Shown here: piece by piece, positions 48,144-59,300 of the stretch
How positions within the stretch are numbered: the stretch's first letter is position 1
Layout: every line of letters begins with the position of its first letter
NCBI GenBank assembly: GCA_000697665.1
Contig: KL197714.1
Coordinates: 559,133-623,132 of the forward strand
Direction of reading: 5' to 3'
DNA length: 64,000 bases
DNA from: Jaapia argillacea MUCL 33604
Lineage: Eukaryota > Basidiomycota > Agaricomycetes > Jaapiales > Jaapiaceae
Notes under the pieces: model-generated
Told to the model about the DNA's origin: nothing
Database searches by the model: none
The model's input: the letters and a program-made list of their open reading frames with translations, nothing else
Made by a program: the position numbers and the translations under genes

Positions 48144-50940
48144 TCATTGTGACATGTGACCGCCGCTTTGGTCGTAATGGTACAGTAGTTGGGTGCGGGC
48201 ATTTGCATTCCAGGGTCTTGGGGTATGGATTACGAACAGCTCGTTGTGACCTGGTTCGCTCGATTCGGACCAATAGCTTGCGGGAGGCAAATCTGCGACA
48301 GCCTTGCGGGTATGCAGGTATAGGAACCCTGGCTTCTCGTACAACTTTTGCTCAGCTTCTAAGCCACCAAAAACCAACTCATTTGTGACAGATATCACTG
48401 CATTTGAGGGTTTCACAATTAGGAAGTAGGGATAGTAAATGCACAGATTTTACCTATCCCAATTGAATGCAACGGGCGCCCATGCTTTCTGGCGAGGCCT
48501 TTGCCAAGAGCCAGGAGCTGTGTGAAGGCCAGCTCTTTGTCGTAGTATTCGAGTTTTGATTTTAGGCGCTTGTCTGAGCACTGAGGGCAAGTGTATTCAT
48601 GCTGGAAACTAGACCACTATTCTCAGCTATCATTTACACCGTGAAATCTTTGGAGACGGACGTTGTCCACTCCCCTTTGGAACCATGAAAGCTGAAACGA
48701 GACGAGCCGTGAAATGGTTCCCCGGAAATCGGATAGAACGTGGGCCTGCTGGGCTCTAGATGCACTGAACATTCGTTGTCAATAGGGATATTGAGCACAT
48801 GCTTGCGGCAAACTCACCATACTCTGCCTCATCATAGGGTCCGCATGCACGAGTAAGATAGAGCAAGGGACAAGTGTAGGGACCAAGAAGAGCATGGATG
48901 TTGTCTCCCGAAGGTAATAATTTATCGCAGAAAATCACATCGCCAAGGTTGACGACCTTGCGTCCTGATACAACTGTGAACGTTGGGAACGGTAGATTCA
49001 CCAGTAACTCCATCCATTGCGACAGGAGGAGCTGTGAATCTTTTGTAGATCCCTGAATATATGTTGCGACGGCTTCCTCAAGTTCGAGATAAAGACATGA
49101 TGACCAGTGAGACCTCCCGGCATTGATCCATGAATCTTAGAGGTAGATCAAAAAGCGAAGTGGTGTATTGATTGGCTTCTCTTACAATTGATGACTTCTG
49201 TGAAGGTGATTCCTGGTCTGTCCCCATCCTAGAAACGCCCTTCAGTTCCAACTCGCAGTTTCTGTACTCAATGAATGACACACTGGCGCGGCCCTTACGT
49301 CATCGAATCTACAGACGGGCCTGTTTACTTTGATGATTCCTGTACCCACAATAAGGCGACCATTTTGGTCGAGAGCACGAACTGGACGGCCGGAGTGGTC
49401 TTGAAAAGCCTAAGTAGGTGATAAAGGTTATCCAAGACGCTGCTGGCTTCGCAAATGTATGTACATTGCGCCCTCCCCATTCAAGGTTCCGCTCCCCAAG
49501 GTATATCTGTGCGGCCTGCGACGACGTTAGTAGCATTGGGCTATAGAAGGTGAACTAGAAGGCTAACTATGAATTCTCTGGTCTGGGGACAAGAACAACT
49601 TTCTCTTCAGAGCAGAATCAATGTAGTGAAAGCTCCGACATACTATGCGACAGACATGCCCCAGCTGAGAGATTGGGTCCAGATTCGACAGAAATTCCGC
49701 CGCAGTGATTGTTCCTGTAAGGGGTAAGTCAATGCTGGCATCCTGCTGAGGCTGAGTTCAATAGGAAACTTGCCTGCCTTCAGAACGATAAAAGAGCTAG
49801 CTGAGGTTGCCTTCGAATATCCCAGTAGTTGTCCCAGTGTTGGATGTCTGTCGCAGATGAGTATAATGGGACCACCGCAAATGTTCGCAACTCACCAGAT
49901 CTCCCTCCAAGTCCTCAAATCCCGGAGTAGTTTCTAATTCAGCCGCGTCATACTATACCCTCAGAGAATCGCAACCATCGACATACCTGAACGGAATTAG
50001 CTCCTTCGTAAACACGAACTACAACAACCTGACCACTGGCACCCAAACTGGCCTTATGGGATCTGACAATGCACTGTAGGGTGCCGTCGCTGCTTCTGCA
50101 CAAGTAAGTTGTTTTGAAAGGCTCGATAAGGTCTACGTCTGTACGCTTGAAGACGTGGAACTGTAACAAATCGACGTTAGGAATTACATGTGATCATGCG
50201 GACGCCAACTAACATCACCATCATATTCGCCAATAGATGAATGGAGCGATTCTTCCAGATCTCGCAGATTCGTGGAAAGCGCCAATTGCAAGTTCTGTGT
50301 CTGCTCTGCAGTGTTTTGCAGTTTGTCTACAGAGCATTGCACGCCAATAAGGCTGGTGGACTGATGGAAGACAGGATAAACGATTGATCGAGGTGAATAA
50401 CAGCAAACATACGTCAAAAAGTCGAAATGTGTCATCCAGTCGTACTCGGTACTCGTCAATCCGAGCTTGAGTATTCGCCTGTCGCAAGAACCGACGCAAA
50501 AAGGGAGCTCTGGATTGCTCTCGCATGAATTGCGTGGTATCGTTCAATGCTCTAGAAACACCATCATTGTGGGTCAACTCAAAAATTTCAAAGGCACATA
50601 CTCTGCTAGCTTCATCACCCGAGACTCCATCTCTGACGACAGAGGTCCATGACTTTGCGCTTCAGATAAGATTCTGAAGACCATCTGAGCCGTTCGTGAA
50701 ACCAAGTTCTCGCAGTCATCCTTGCACTTCTCTACTTTCTAAAGATCACCAAAATTCGGCCATATTTAGCTCGGAAAGTGATTTTGAAACCGATTGACGT
50801 ACATCAACAGATTTGAGGAGCTTCAGAACAAGCCCTACAACTAGCTTTACATGAGGAATAGGGGTAAAATCTGCTGCCGCCTCGATGGCCCTGAGCCCCG
50901 TAATTGTATGTGAAAGACCCTCTTTCCATCTTGGATACAT
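48144..50940 (-). CDS. MLKL/HeLo-like + pseudokinase-like protein, copy 2, C-terminus replaced by transposon end
   Basis: Paralogue of the gene at 38151-41014. The start at 50940 gives MYPRWKEGLSHTITGLRAIE and the helical bundle reads PHVKLVVGLVLKLLKSVD, LNDTTQFMREQSRAPFLRRF and QARIDEYRVRLDDTFRLFD. The pseudokinase part has SDGTLQCIVRSHKASLGASG and VVVVRVYEG, again Arg for Lys. The C-terminal module keeps FQHEYTCPQCSDKRL, RKHGRPLHSIGIG and LYEKPGFLYLHTRKAVADLP. After GHNELFVIHTPRPWNANART the frame runs into the transposon end and stops at 48144, replacing about 45 native residues with roughly 13 from the inverted repeat. No other clear disruption was found, although a 1-bp difference near 49575 should be checked. 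It may be expressed with a new tail or be a pseudogene. Confidence 0.5.
48168..48185 (-). repeat. Right terminal inverted repeat of the DNA transposon
   Basis: Exact inverse of 43388-43405; it is followed by the TA target duplication at 48186-48187. On the minus strand it supplies the first codons of the chimeric MLKL-like tail. Confidence 0.95.
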
Positions 50941-50963
50941 TTCAGTTTGTAAAATCGAGTTGG

Positions 50964-51531
50964 TGTTGTGAACGCGTCTGGACTTGTAGATTTACTGTTG
51001 TTTTCATTCTTTTATTGGACTTCATTCGCTTTTGTATCATTTCCCTTGTCTATGATACTTAGCATTCGTTTATCTCATCTTATCTTATCTTATCCTATCT
51101 TATCTCGGACATTATCTTATCTAGGACCTTGTACTATTTATATCATCCAATGACTCGTCTTGTACAGCCTCGTACAGCCTCATCATTGTTCTCTGCTTCA
51201 TTGTTCTATTTTCATTGTTCGTCGTCATTGTTCTGAACTTTAACTCGCTCATCATTGTCCTTAGACATTGTCTAGTTTGTTATTGTCTATAGTACATTGT
51301 TCGATATTCCATTGTTCCTGTAGTATATAAGGACACCTACCTACTTTGTATTCGGTAGCTTGTCCACTTGAACAATACAGCGCTTTAGTTGTATCCTTCA
51401 ACCGGTTCGCTCATTCTCGTCATCCTCTATTGCCTCAAGATCGTAGCCTGAGTACTAGTTAGCAAGGAATACCCAAACGACTTACAAGCCTTATTCGCTA
51501 CCTTACGCTAAACGCTAAGGCGCTCATAACA
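50964..51531. mobile_element. Solo LTR, 568 bp
   Basis: Begins TGTTGTGAACGC and ends GCGCTCATAACA (TG...CA with imperfect inverted ends) and is flanked by GTTGG at 50959-50963 and 51532-51536. The empty site is visible in copy 1 at about 41032-41040. It is not related to the copia LTRs nearby. Contains a TCTTA-rich microsatellite (about 51071-51122), a CATTGTTC array and a TATA box. No internal domain remains, so it is the product of LTR-LTR recombination. Superfamily cannot be fixed without the internal region. Confidence 0.9.
51184..51330 (+). promoter_or_regulatory. CATTGTTC octamer array and TATA box in the solo LTR
   Basis: Exact CATTGTTC occurs at 51184, 51199, 51213, 51226, 51295 and 51310, with variants CATTGTCC and CATTGTCT between. 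A TATATAA box at 51324-51330 follows 7 bp after the last copy. The core ATTGTT is a binding core of HMG-box factors. This looks like the U3 promoter. Confidence 0.5.
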
Positions 51532-51637
51532 GTTGGGGGGGAATCAACTTTGAGTGGCGAGTGCGATGATGGAGAGGGGGATGAATCTGACTAGGAACGA
51601 GCATCAGGCTGGGAGGCATGTGTACAGACGCACAGCT

Positions 51638-51864
51638 TGTTGACATTTGTAAATAATATATTCAAATCAATCCTTACGGTACCTACTGTCTCGTATGGAC
51701 TTCCGTGTGCTCACCGGTATCCGTTCCGTAATTTACTTGTGCCCCGACTCGAGTAGCATATGACGCCGTAGTTATTGGATTATCTTGTACTCTACTTAAG
51801 GTCCTGAGGGACCCACAATGAATCATTGATTATTATTCTACCCGCTGCGCTCTACGCTACAACA
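51638..51864 (+). repeat. Copia LTR 1 (5')
   Basis: 227 bp, TGTTGACATTTG to CTACGCTACAACA. Differs from LTR 2 at one site (ACGG instead of ATGG in CCTTAYGGTAC, near 51676). Confidence 0.95.
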
Positions 51865-51876
51865 GGTTATGAGCCC
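51865..51876 (+). other. Primer-binding site complementary to initiator tRNA-Met anticodon arm
   Basis: GGTTATGAGCCC directly follows the LTR. It is the complement of GGGCTCATAACC, the anticodon stem-loop of eukaryotic initiator tRNA-Met, as used by Drosophila copia (half-tRNA priming). The same site recurs at 56303-56314. Confidence 0.8.
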
Positions 51877-51939
51877 CACTGGTGCTCACTGATACCAGGC
51901 GAAACTCTAACCTAAACCTCTGCCTCACCGAATTCTCGC

Positions 51940-54900
51940 GTGATGACATCTGCTGCTTCTCCATCTTCGAATCTCTACCGAATCGAGCCGCTCGGCGGTA
52001 GTAACTACTCGACATGGAAGGTCAAGATGACCGACATCTTGGTCGACTCCGGATTATGGGATTACATCACGGTAGCTAAGCCTATTCCGGTTACTGCTTT
52101 GTCTCAGGGTGCAGATGCAGCTCAGAAGGCGACATGGATTGCAGAGGAGGCGGCACGGAAAGCTGAGATAGCAGCTTGGGAGAAGGGGAGCAGACAAGCC
52201 CTGTCAGCCATTAGGTTGAGGGTTGCTGACTCTCATTTGGTGTATGTCGGAAGCTCTCTGACTGCAGTTGATGCTTGGACAACCTTAAGGGATATGTTCG
52301 AAGCTCAAGGCCCTCTGGGCATTGTATTAGCACGGAGGAAATTCTTCCGGGCTGAGTGTGAGGATGGAGGGGATATTGAAGAGCACATTTGGGCGATGCG
52401 AGGCTTCCAGGACGAGATCCAGAGGATCAGTGGAAAGCCGATCGACGATTCTGACTTCTCCATCACACTTCTCACATCTTTACCGGAGAGTTGGAACAAT
52501 TTCATTCAATCAATCGACACCTCTGCATTGACGTCATCGCCCAGACTCATCGCCCGGATCCTATCGGAAGATGCCAGGAGGAAGTCTAGGGCCGGAGTCT
52601 CGGACTCGGCGCTTTTTGTAAAGAGGAAGGGTGGTGGAGGAAAGAAGAAGGATGTGGAGTGCTATAATTGTCATAAGAAGGGGCATATGAAGGTGGATTG
52701 TTGGGCTAAGGGAGGTGGAAAGGAGGGGCAGGGACCCAGGAGAGGGAAACCCGAGCAGGCCAACCAAGTCACTACCTCAGCCAACACACTGGACGAATAT
52801 GCATTTTGCCTTAACGAGAACAATGACGCACCCAAATTGGACGATGCTGTAATGGCATCCACAGATAGGAAATCTCGCTGGTTTGCTGATAGTGGCGCCA
52901 CGACACACGTTGCAAATTGCCGAGAAGATTTCATTTCCCTGACGACAACTCAGTCCAGATCGTTGAAGGGTGTTGGCGGAGACTGCGCTGTACTTGGGAG
53001 GGGTTCAGTAAAGTTATCCTTCAAAGTCAGCAATATATCTCGAATTATCACACTCCAGGACGTCGCATTCGCTCCATCCGCGCCTGAAAACCTCATTTCC
53101 CTGTGCCGGGCTGATGACAAGGGGTTGAAATATGTGGGAGGAGATGGCCAGATCAAGCTTCTGGGCCGGAATGGTGATGTAATTGGTGTGGGAGCAAAGA
53201 AGCGCGGTCCAGGCCAGTTGTACCTGATGGAATGTTCTGTGATCCGAGAAGCGCCAGACTCAGTTCATGTGGCAAAGGAAGCTCGGACTTGGGCTGAGTG
53301 GCATCGAGTGCTCGGGCATATAGGAATGGGGGCCATGCAGAAGATGGTGCGAGCTGGGATGGTGAAAGGAATGAAAGTGGATGAGTTCTCGAGTACGACA
53401 ATCACCTGCGATCCGTGCGTGCAAGCAAAACATCACCGGGAACCTTTTCCCCAGGTCTCGGCATCACCCACTCCGGCAATCGGCGAAATTACCGTTTGTG
53501 ATGTTTGGGGACCCGCACAAACACCCACAATCAAGGGACATCGCTACATCGCGACATATACAGATGTCGGCGCAAAGTGAACGCATATCTACACATCACG
53601 TCACAAAAATGTCATTGAGGAAACCTGGGACGATTATCGTGCATTTGTGCAAGTGCAGGCAGGACCGAATGTCGTAATGAAAAGACTCAGGTGCGACAAT
53701 GGGCCCGAATACATCAATCAGTCATTCATGGCCAAGTTGCGTAGCCAGGGGATTATTCTCGAGACCACGGCACCCTATTCACCTCAGCAGAATGGGATTG
53801 CAGAGCGATTAAATCAAACTTTAATGTCAATGGTCCGCGTGATGCTAATCGGAGCAGGTCTACCCAAATTCCTATGGGGAGAAGCTGTCCGATACGCTGT
53901 TTACATCAAAAACCGTGTACCTACGCGCGCACTCAAAGATATTACGCCCGAGGAAGCCTTCTTTGGCTCTGATCGCAAACCCGATGTCTCGGAACTCCAG
54001 GAATTCGGTTGTGAATGTTGGGTTCTCGACCAATCTGGAAAGCGCGAGAAGCTTGATCCCAAATCAAACAAATTCATCTTCGTTGGGATGGCTGAAGCCT
54101 CGAAGGTGTATCGATATTATGACCCGAAGAGGAGGCTGGTGTTGAAGTCAAGGAATGTGATTTTTAGATCAGTTCCGGTGGTGGATGAGAATCCAGTTGC
54201 AATGGCACCTGCTCAGATTGAGGGGGAGAGTGGAATTGAAGGCAATCCGACTCCGGTGCCAGCAGCAACGGCAAATCCTACAGTACAAACTCCTAACCCT
54301 ATCCCTGTTCAACCTCGCCACTCGTCCCGCATCGCAAAGCAACCATACACTGACTACAAGCTTCTTGGAAATCCACAGGCCCAAGTTGCAGGCCAAAGAT
54401 CCCGCGATCAAATTCCCGAAGTTGCAGAACCTCCGGAAGCTGTTGATTTCGCGCATCTTTTAGCCGAAGCGCCGGACGATGTAATGACGACTAGAGTTGC
54501 TGAGGTAGTGGAGCCGGTGTCATATCGAGAAGCGATGGAGAGTCCAGAATGGCCTGAGTGGAAGAAGGCTATGGAAACAGAGATTGGGCAGTTGACGGAT
54601 TTGGGGACTTGGGAATTGGTGGATTTGCCTCCGGGGAGGAAGGCTGTTGGGAATAAGTGGGTGTATCGCACTAAGCTGGATGAGAAAGGGGAGTTGGTGG
54701 CGAAATGGAAGGCCCGTTTGGTTGCAAAGGGGTACTCTCAAATTCCGGGTATGGATTTTATCGACACATTCAGCCCCGTAATGCGATTGGAAACCCTCCG
54801 AGTGCTCCTGTGTATTGGAGCACACTTCGACATGGAAATTCACTCCATGGATGTTGTGGGAGCGTTCCTGAATGGAATTCTCAAGGAGGAAATCTACATG

Positions 54901-56094
54901 GACCAACCCGAAGGTTTCAAGGATGGAACCAATCGTGTCGCAAAGCTTATCCGAACGATTTACGGACTCAAACAAGCAGGCCGGGAATGGCACGAGATTC
55001 TTGACGAATTTCTGATCAGAAGCGGTTATGTCAAGATCTTTGCCGATCCGTGCATCTACATCCGCCGATCGCCTTCCAAAGGTCTTGGATTCATTGCCTT
55101 GCATGTCGATGACCTCACGTTGCTAGCGCAGTTGATGGCGCTGTTGGAGGAAATGAAGGAGGAGTTGAAACGAGAATTTAAGATGACGGACTTGGGCTCT
55201 ATCAGGAGGATAGTCGGCCTCGAAGTTCATCGGGATCGCGCTAATCGGACCCTCACACTATCTCAAGGTCCGTACATCGACAAGATACTCGCGTGATTCA
55301 ATATGTTGAACGCGAACATCTGTTGGACGCCAGCAGACGTGAAGATCCTTCTCGAGAAAAATCCCGAAGGTGTAACCTTTCCCGATATGGTCAAGGTACC
55401 CTTCCGAGAAGCGATTGGTTCTCTGATGTGGGCGGCTATTGGCACTAGGCCCGACATCAGATTCGCGGTTACATACGCAAGCCAATTCGCGAGCAACCCG
55501 TCTCAGGCGCACTGGACATACGTGAAGCGTATCTTCCGTTACCTACGGGGCACCCGCGACCTCGGACTTCAGTTCATCGGAACTGGAGACCCCAATATTA
55601 TTATTCACGGATTTTCGGACGCTGACTGGGCCAACGACCGCAACGATCGAAAATCAATTTCTGGCTCGGGATTTTTTCTCAGTGCCACTGCGATCACTTG
55701 GGCATCGAAGAAGCAGCGAACCGTCGCTTGCTCCAGCACCGAAGCCAAGTATATGTCTGCATACGAAGCCTCTAGCCAGGTGATCTGGCTACAATCTTTA
55801 CTCGCGGAACTCGGGTTCGCCCAACCCGCTCCAACTCTAATCAATGTCGACAACCAACCTGCGATCACCCTCACTCAAGATTCCGTCGATCACTCAAGGG
55901 CGAAGCATATCGACGTCAAGTATCATTTCATTCGCGATCAAATTCGACTCAAGGAGATCTCGGTCTCCTACTGCCCGTCTGCCGATAACGTCACGGACAT
56001 CTTCACGAAGCCGCTACCAAGACCTCTGTTCGAGGAGTTGAGGGGGAGGCTCGGGATGATTGATTTGAGGGGGAGTGTTGACATTTGTAAATAA
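51940..56094 (+). pseudogene. Copia gag-pol, unit 1, with two in-frame stops
   Basis: One reading frame throughout, cut by TGA at 53578-53580 and 55294-55296 into pieces of 546, 549 and 263 residues. Gag (GGSNYSTWKVKMTDILVDSG) ends with a zinc knuckle CYNCHKKGHMKVDC. The protease shows WFADSGATTHV. The integrase has the zinc region HRVLGHIG...CDPCVQAK, an Asp in the stretch before the first stop, CDNGPEY and PQQNGIAERLNQTL. Reverse transcriptase shows WKARLVAKGYSQIPGMDFID, MDVVGAFLNGILKEEIYMDQ, IYGLKQAGREWHE and a LHVDDLTL active site. RNase H has GFSDADWANDRNDRKSISG, SSTEAKYM and SRAKHIDVKYHFIRD. The frame runs a few codons into LTR 2. The first break lies inside the integrase core, the second between reverse transcriptase and RNase H. 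Defective unless readthrough occurs. Confidence 0.9.
56065..56075 (+). other. Polypurine tract of copia unit 1
   Basis: TTGAGGGGGAG lies directly before LTR 2; the same tract precedes LTR 3 at 60503-60513. It would prime plus-strand DNA synthesis. Confidence 0.7.
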
Positions 56095-56302
56095 TATATT
56101 CAAATCAATCCTTATGGTACCTACTGTCTCGTATGGACTTCCGTGTGCTCACCGGTATCCGTTCCGTAATTTACTTGTGCCCCGACTCGAGTAGCATATG
56201 ACGCCGTAGTTATTGGATTATCTTGTACTCTACTTAAGGTCCTGAGGGACCCACAATGAATCATTGATTATTATTCTACCCGCTGCGCTCTACGCTACAA
56301 CA
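56076..56302 (+). repeat. Copia LTR 2 (shared central LTR)
   Basis: 227 bp, one difference from LTR 1 and one from LTR 3. It carries the LTR 3 state at the first variable site and the LTR 1 state at the second. Confidence 0.95.
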
Positions 56303-56377
56303 GGTTATGAGCCCCACTGGTGCTCACTGATACCAGGCGAAACTCTAACCTAAACCTCTGCCTCACCGAATTCTCGC

Positions 56378-59300
56378 GTGATGACATCTGCTGCTTCTCC
56401 ATCTTCGAATCTCTACCGAATCGAGCCGCTCGGCGGTAGTAACTACTCGACATGGAAGGTCAAGATGACCGACATCTTGGTCGACTCCGGATTATGGGAT
56501 TACATCACGGTAGCTAAGCCTATTCCGGTTACTGCTTTGTCTCAGGGTGCAGATGCAGCTCAGAAGGCGACATGGATTGCAGAGGAGGCGGCACGGAAAG
56601 CTGAGATAGCAGCTTGGGAGAAGGGGAGCAGACAAGCCCTGTCAGCCATTAGGTTGAGGGTTGCTGACTCTCATTTGGTGTATGTCGGAAGCTCTCTGAC
56701 TGCAGTTGATGCTTGGACAACCTTAAGGGATATGTTCGAAGCTCAAGGCCCTCTGGGCATTGTATTAGCACGGAGGAAATTCTTCCGGGCTGAGTGTGAG
56801 GATGGAGGGGATATTGAAGAGCACATTTGGGCGATGCGAGGCTTCCAGGACGAGATCCAGAGGATCAGTGGAAAGCCGATCGACGATTCTGACTTCTCCA
56901 TCACACTTCTCACATCTTTACCGGAGAGTTGGAACAATTTCATTCAATCAATCGACACCTCTGCATTGACGTCATCGCCCAGACTCATCGCCCGGATCCT
57001 ATCGGAAGATGCCAGGAGGAAGTCTAGGGCCGGAGTCTCGGACTCGGCGCTTTTTGTAAAGAGGAAGGGTGGTGGAGGAAAGAAGAAGGATGTGGAGTGC
57101 TATAATTGTCATAAGAAGGGGCATATGAAGGTGGATTGTTGGGCTAAGGGAGGTGGAAAGGAGGGGCAGGGACCCAGGAGAGGGAAACCCGAGCAGGCCA
57201 ACCAAGTCACTACCTCAGCCAACACACTGGACGAATATGCATTTTGCCTTAACGAGAACAATGACGCACCCAAATTGGACGATGCTGTAATGGCATCCAC
57301 AGATAGGAAATCTCGCTGGTTTGCTGATAGTGGCGCCACGACACACGTTGCAAATTGCCGAGAAGATTTCATTTCCCTGACGACAACTCAGTCCAGATCG
57401 TTGAAGGGTGTTGGCGGAGACTGCGCTGTACTTGGGAGGGGTTCAGTAAAGTTATCCTTCAAAGTCAGCAATATATCTCGAATTATCACACTCCAGGACG
57501 TCGCATTCGCTCCATCCGCGCCTGAAAACCTCATTTCCCTGTGCCGGGCTGATGACAAGGGGTTGAAATATGTGGGAGGAGATGGCCAGATCAAGCTTCT
57601 GGGCCGGAATGGTGATGTAATTGGTGTGGGAGCAAAGAAGCGCGGTCCAGGCCAGTTGTACCTGATGGAATGTTCTGTGATCCGAGAAGCGCCAGACTCA
57701 GTTCATGTGGCAAAGGAAGCTCGGACTTGGGCTGAGTGGCATCGAGTGCTCGGGCATATAGGAATGGGGGCCATGCAGAAGATGGTGCGAGCTGGGATGG
57801 TGAAAGGAATGAAAGTGGATGAGTTCTCGAGTACGACAATCACCTGCGATCCGTGCGTGCAAGCAAAACATCACCGGGAACCTTTTCCCCAGGTCTCGGC
57901 ATCACCCACTCCGGCAATCGGCGAAATTACCGTTTGTGATGTTTGGGGACCCGCACAAACACCCACAATCAAGGGACATCGCTACATCGCGACATATACA
58001 GATGTCGGCGCAAAGTGAACGCATATCTACACATCACGTCACAAAAATGTCATTGAGGAAACCTGGGACGATTATCGTGCATTTGTGCAAGTGCAGGCAG
58101 GACCGAATGTCGTAATGAAAAGACTCAGGTGCGACAATGGGCCCGAATACATCAATCAGTCATTCATGGCCAAGTTGCGTAGCCAGGGGATTATTCTCGA
58201 GACCACGGCACCCTATTCACCTCAGCAGAATGGGATTGCAGAGCGATTAAATCAAACTTTAATGTCAATGGTCCGCGTGATGCTAATCGGAGCAGGTCTA
58301 CCCAAATTCCTATGGGGAGAAGCTGTCCGATACGCTGTTTACATCAAAAACCGTGTACCTACGCGCGCACTCAAAGATATTACGCCCGAGGAAGCCTTCT
58401 TTGGCTCTGATCGCAAACCCGATGTCTCGGAACTCCAGGAATTCGGTTGTGAATGTTGGGTTCTCGACCAATCTGGAAAGCGCGAGAAGCTTGATCCCAA
58501 ATCAAACAAATTCATCTTCGTTGGGATGGCTGAAGCCTCGAAGGTGTATCGATATTATGACCCGAAGAGGAGGCTGGTGTTGAAGTCAAGGAATGTGATT
58601 TTTAGATCAGTTCCGGTGGTGGATGAGAATCCAGTTGCAATGGCACCTGCTCAGATTGAGGGGGAGAGTGGAATTGAAGGCAATCCGACTCCGGTGCCAG
58701 CAGCAACGGCAAATCCTACAGTACAAACTCCTAACCCTATCCCTGTTCAACCTCGCCACTCGTCCCGCATCGCAAAGCAACCATACACTGACTACAAGCT
58801 TCTTGGAAATCCACAGGCCCAAGTTGCAGGCCAAAGATCCCGCGATCAAATTCCCGAAGTTGCAGAACCTCCGGAAGCTGTTGATTTCGCGCATCTTTTA
58901 GCCGAAGCGCCGGACGATGTAATGACGACTAGAGTTGCTGAGGTAGTGGAGCCGGTGTCATATCGAGAAGCGATGGAGAGTCCAGAATGGCCTGAGTGGA
59001 AGAAGGCTATGGAAACAGAGATTGGGCAGTTGACGGATTTGGGGACTTGGGAATTGGTGGATTTGCCTCCGGGGAGGAAGGCTGTTGGGAATAAGTGGGT
59101 GTATCGCACTAAGCTGGATGAGAAAGGGGAGTTGGTGGCGAAATGGAAGGCCCGTTTGGTTGCAAAGGGGTACTCTCAAATTCCGGGTATGGATTTTATC
59201 GACACATTCAGCCCCGTAATGCGATTGGAAACCCTCCGAGTGCTCCTGTGTATTGGAGCACACTTCGACATGGAAATTCACTCCATGGATGTTGTGGGAG

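Larger units (their letters stand above)
43388..48185 (+). mobile_element. 4,798-bp pogo/Tc1-like DNA transposon carrying a Ulp1-transposase fusion
   Basis: The ends are exact inverted repeats CTGTACCATTACGACCAA (43388-43405, and reversed at 48168-48185), followed by a second near-match CGGCGG. A TA dinucleotide flanks each end (43386-43387 and 48186-48187), the target duplication of the Tc1/mariner/pogo group. Collinearity with the empty site in copy 1 confirms insertion in the terminal exon of the MLKL-like gene. Subterminal copies of TGTGACANCGGACA lie at 43418, 43467 and 48104. It encodes one spliced gene. Both ends and the coding region seem intact, so the element may be active or recently active. 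Confidence 0.92.

Noticed and set aside
49720-49800. Possible frameshift in MLKL-like copy 2 relative to copy 1
   Set aside because: The 1-bp difference noticed near 49575 lies close to an exon end (GTCCCAGAGCAGG against GTCCCCAGACCAGAG), so splicing may absorb it. No firm break was shown.
51638-56302. Two independent copia insertions side by side
   Set aside because: Only one target duplication encloses the whole array and the central LTR is shared, which does not fit two separate insertions.
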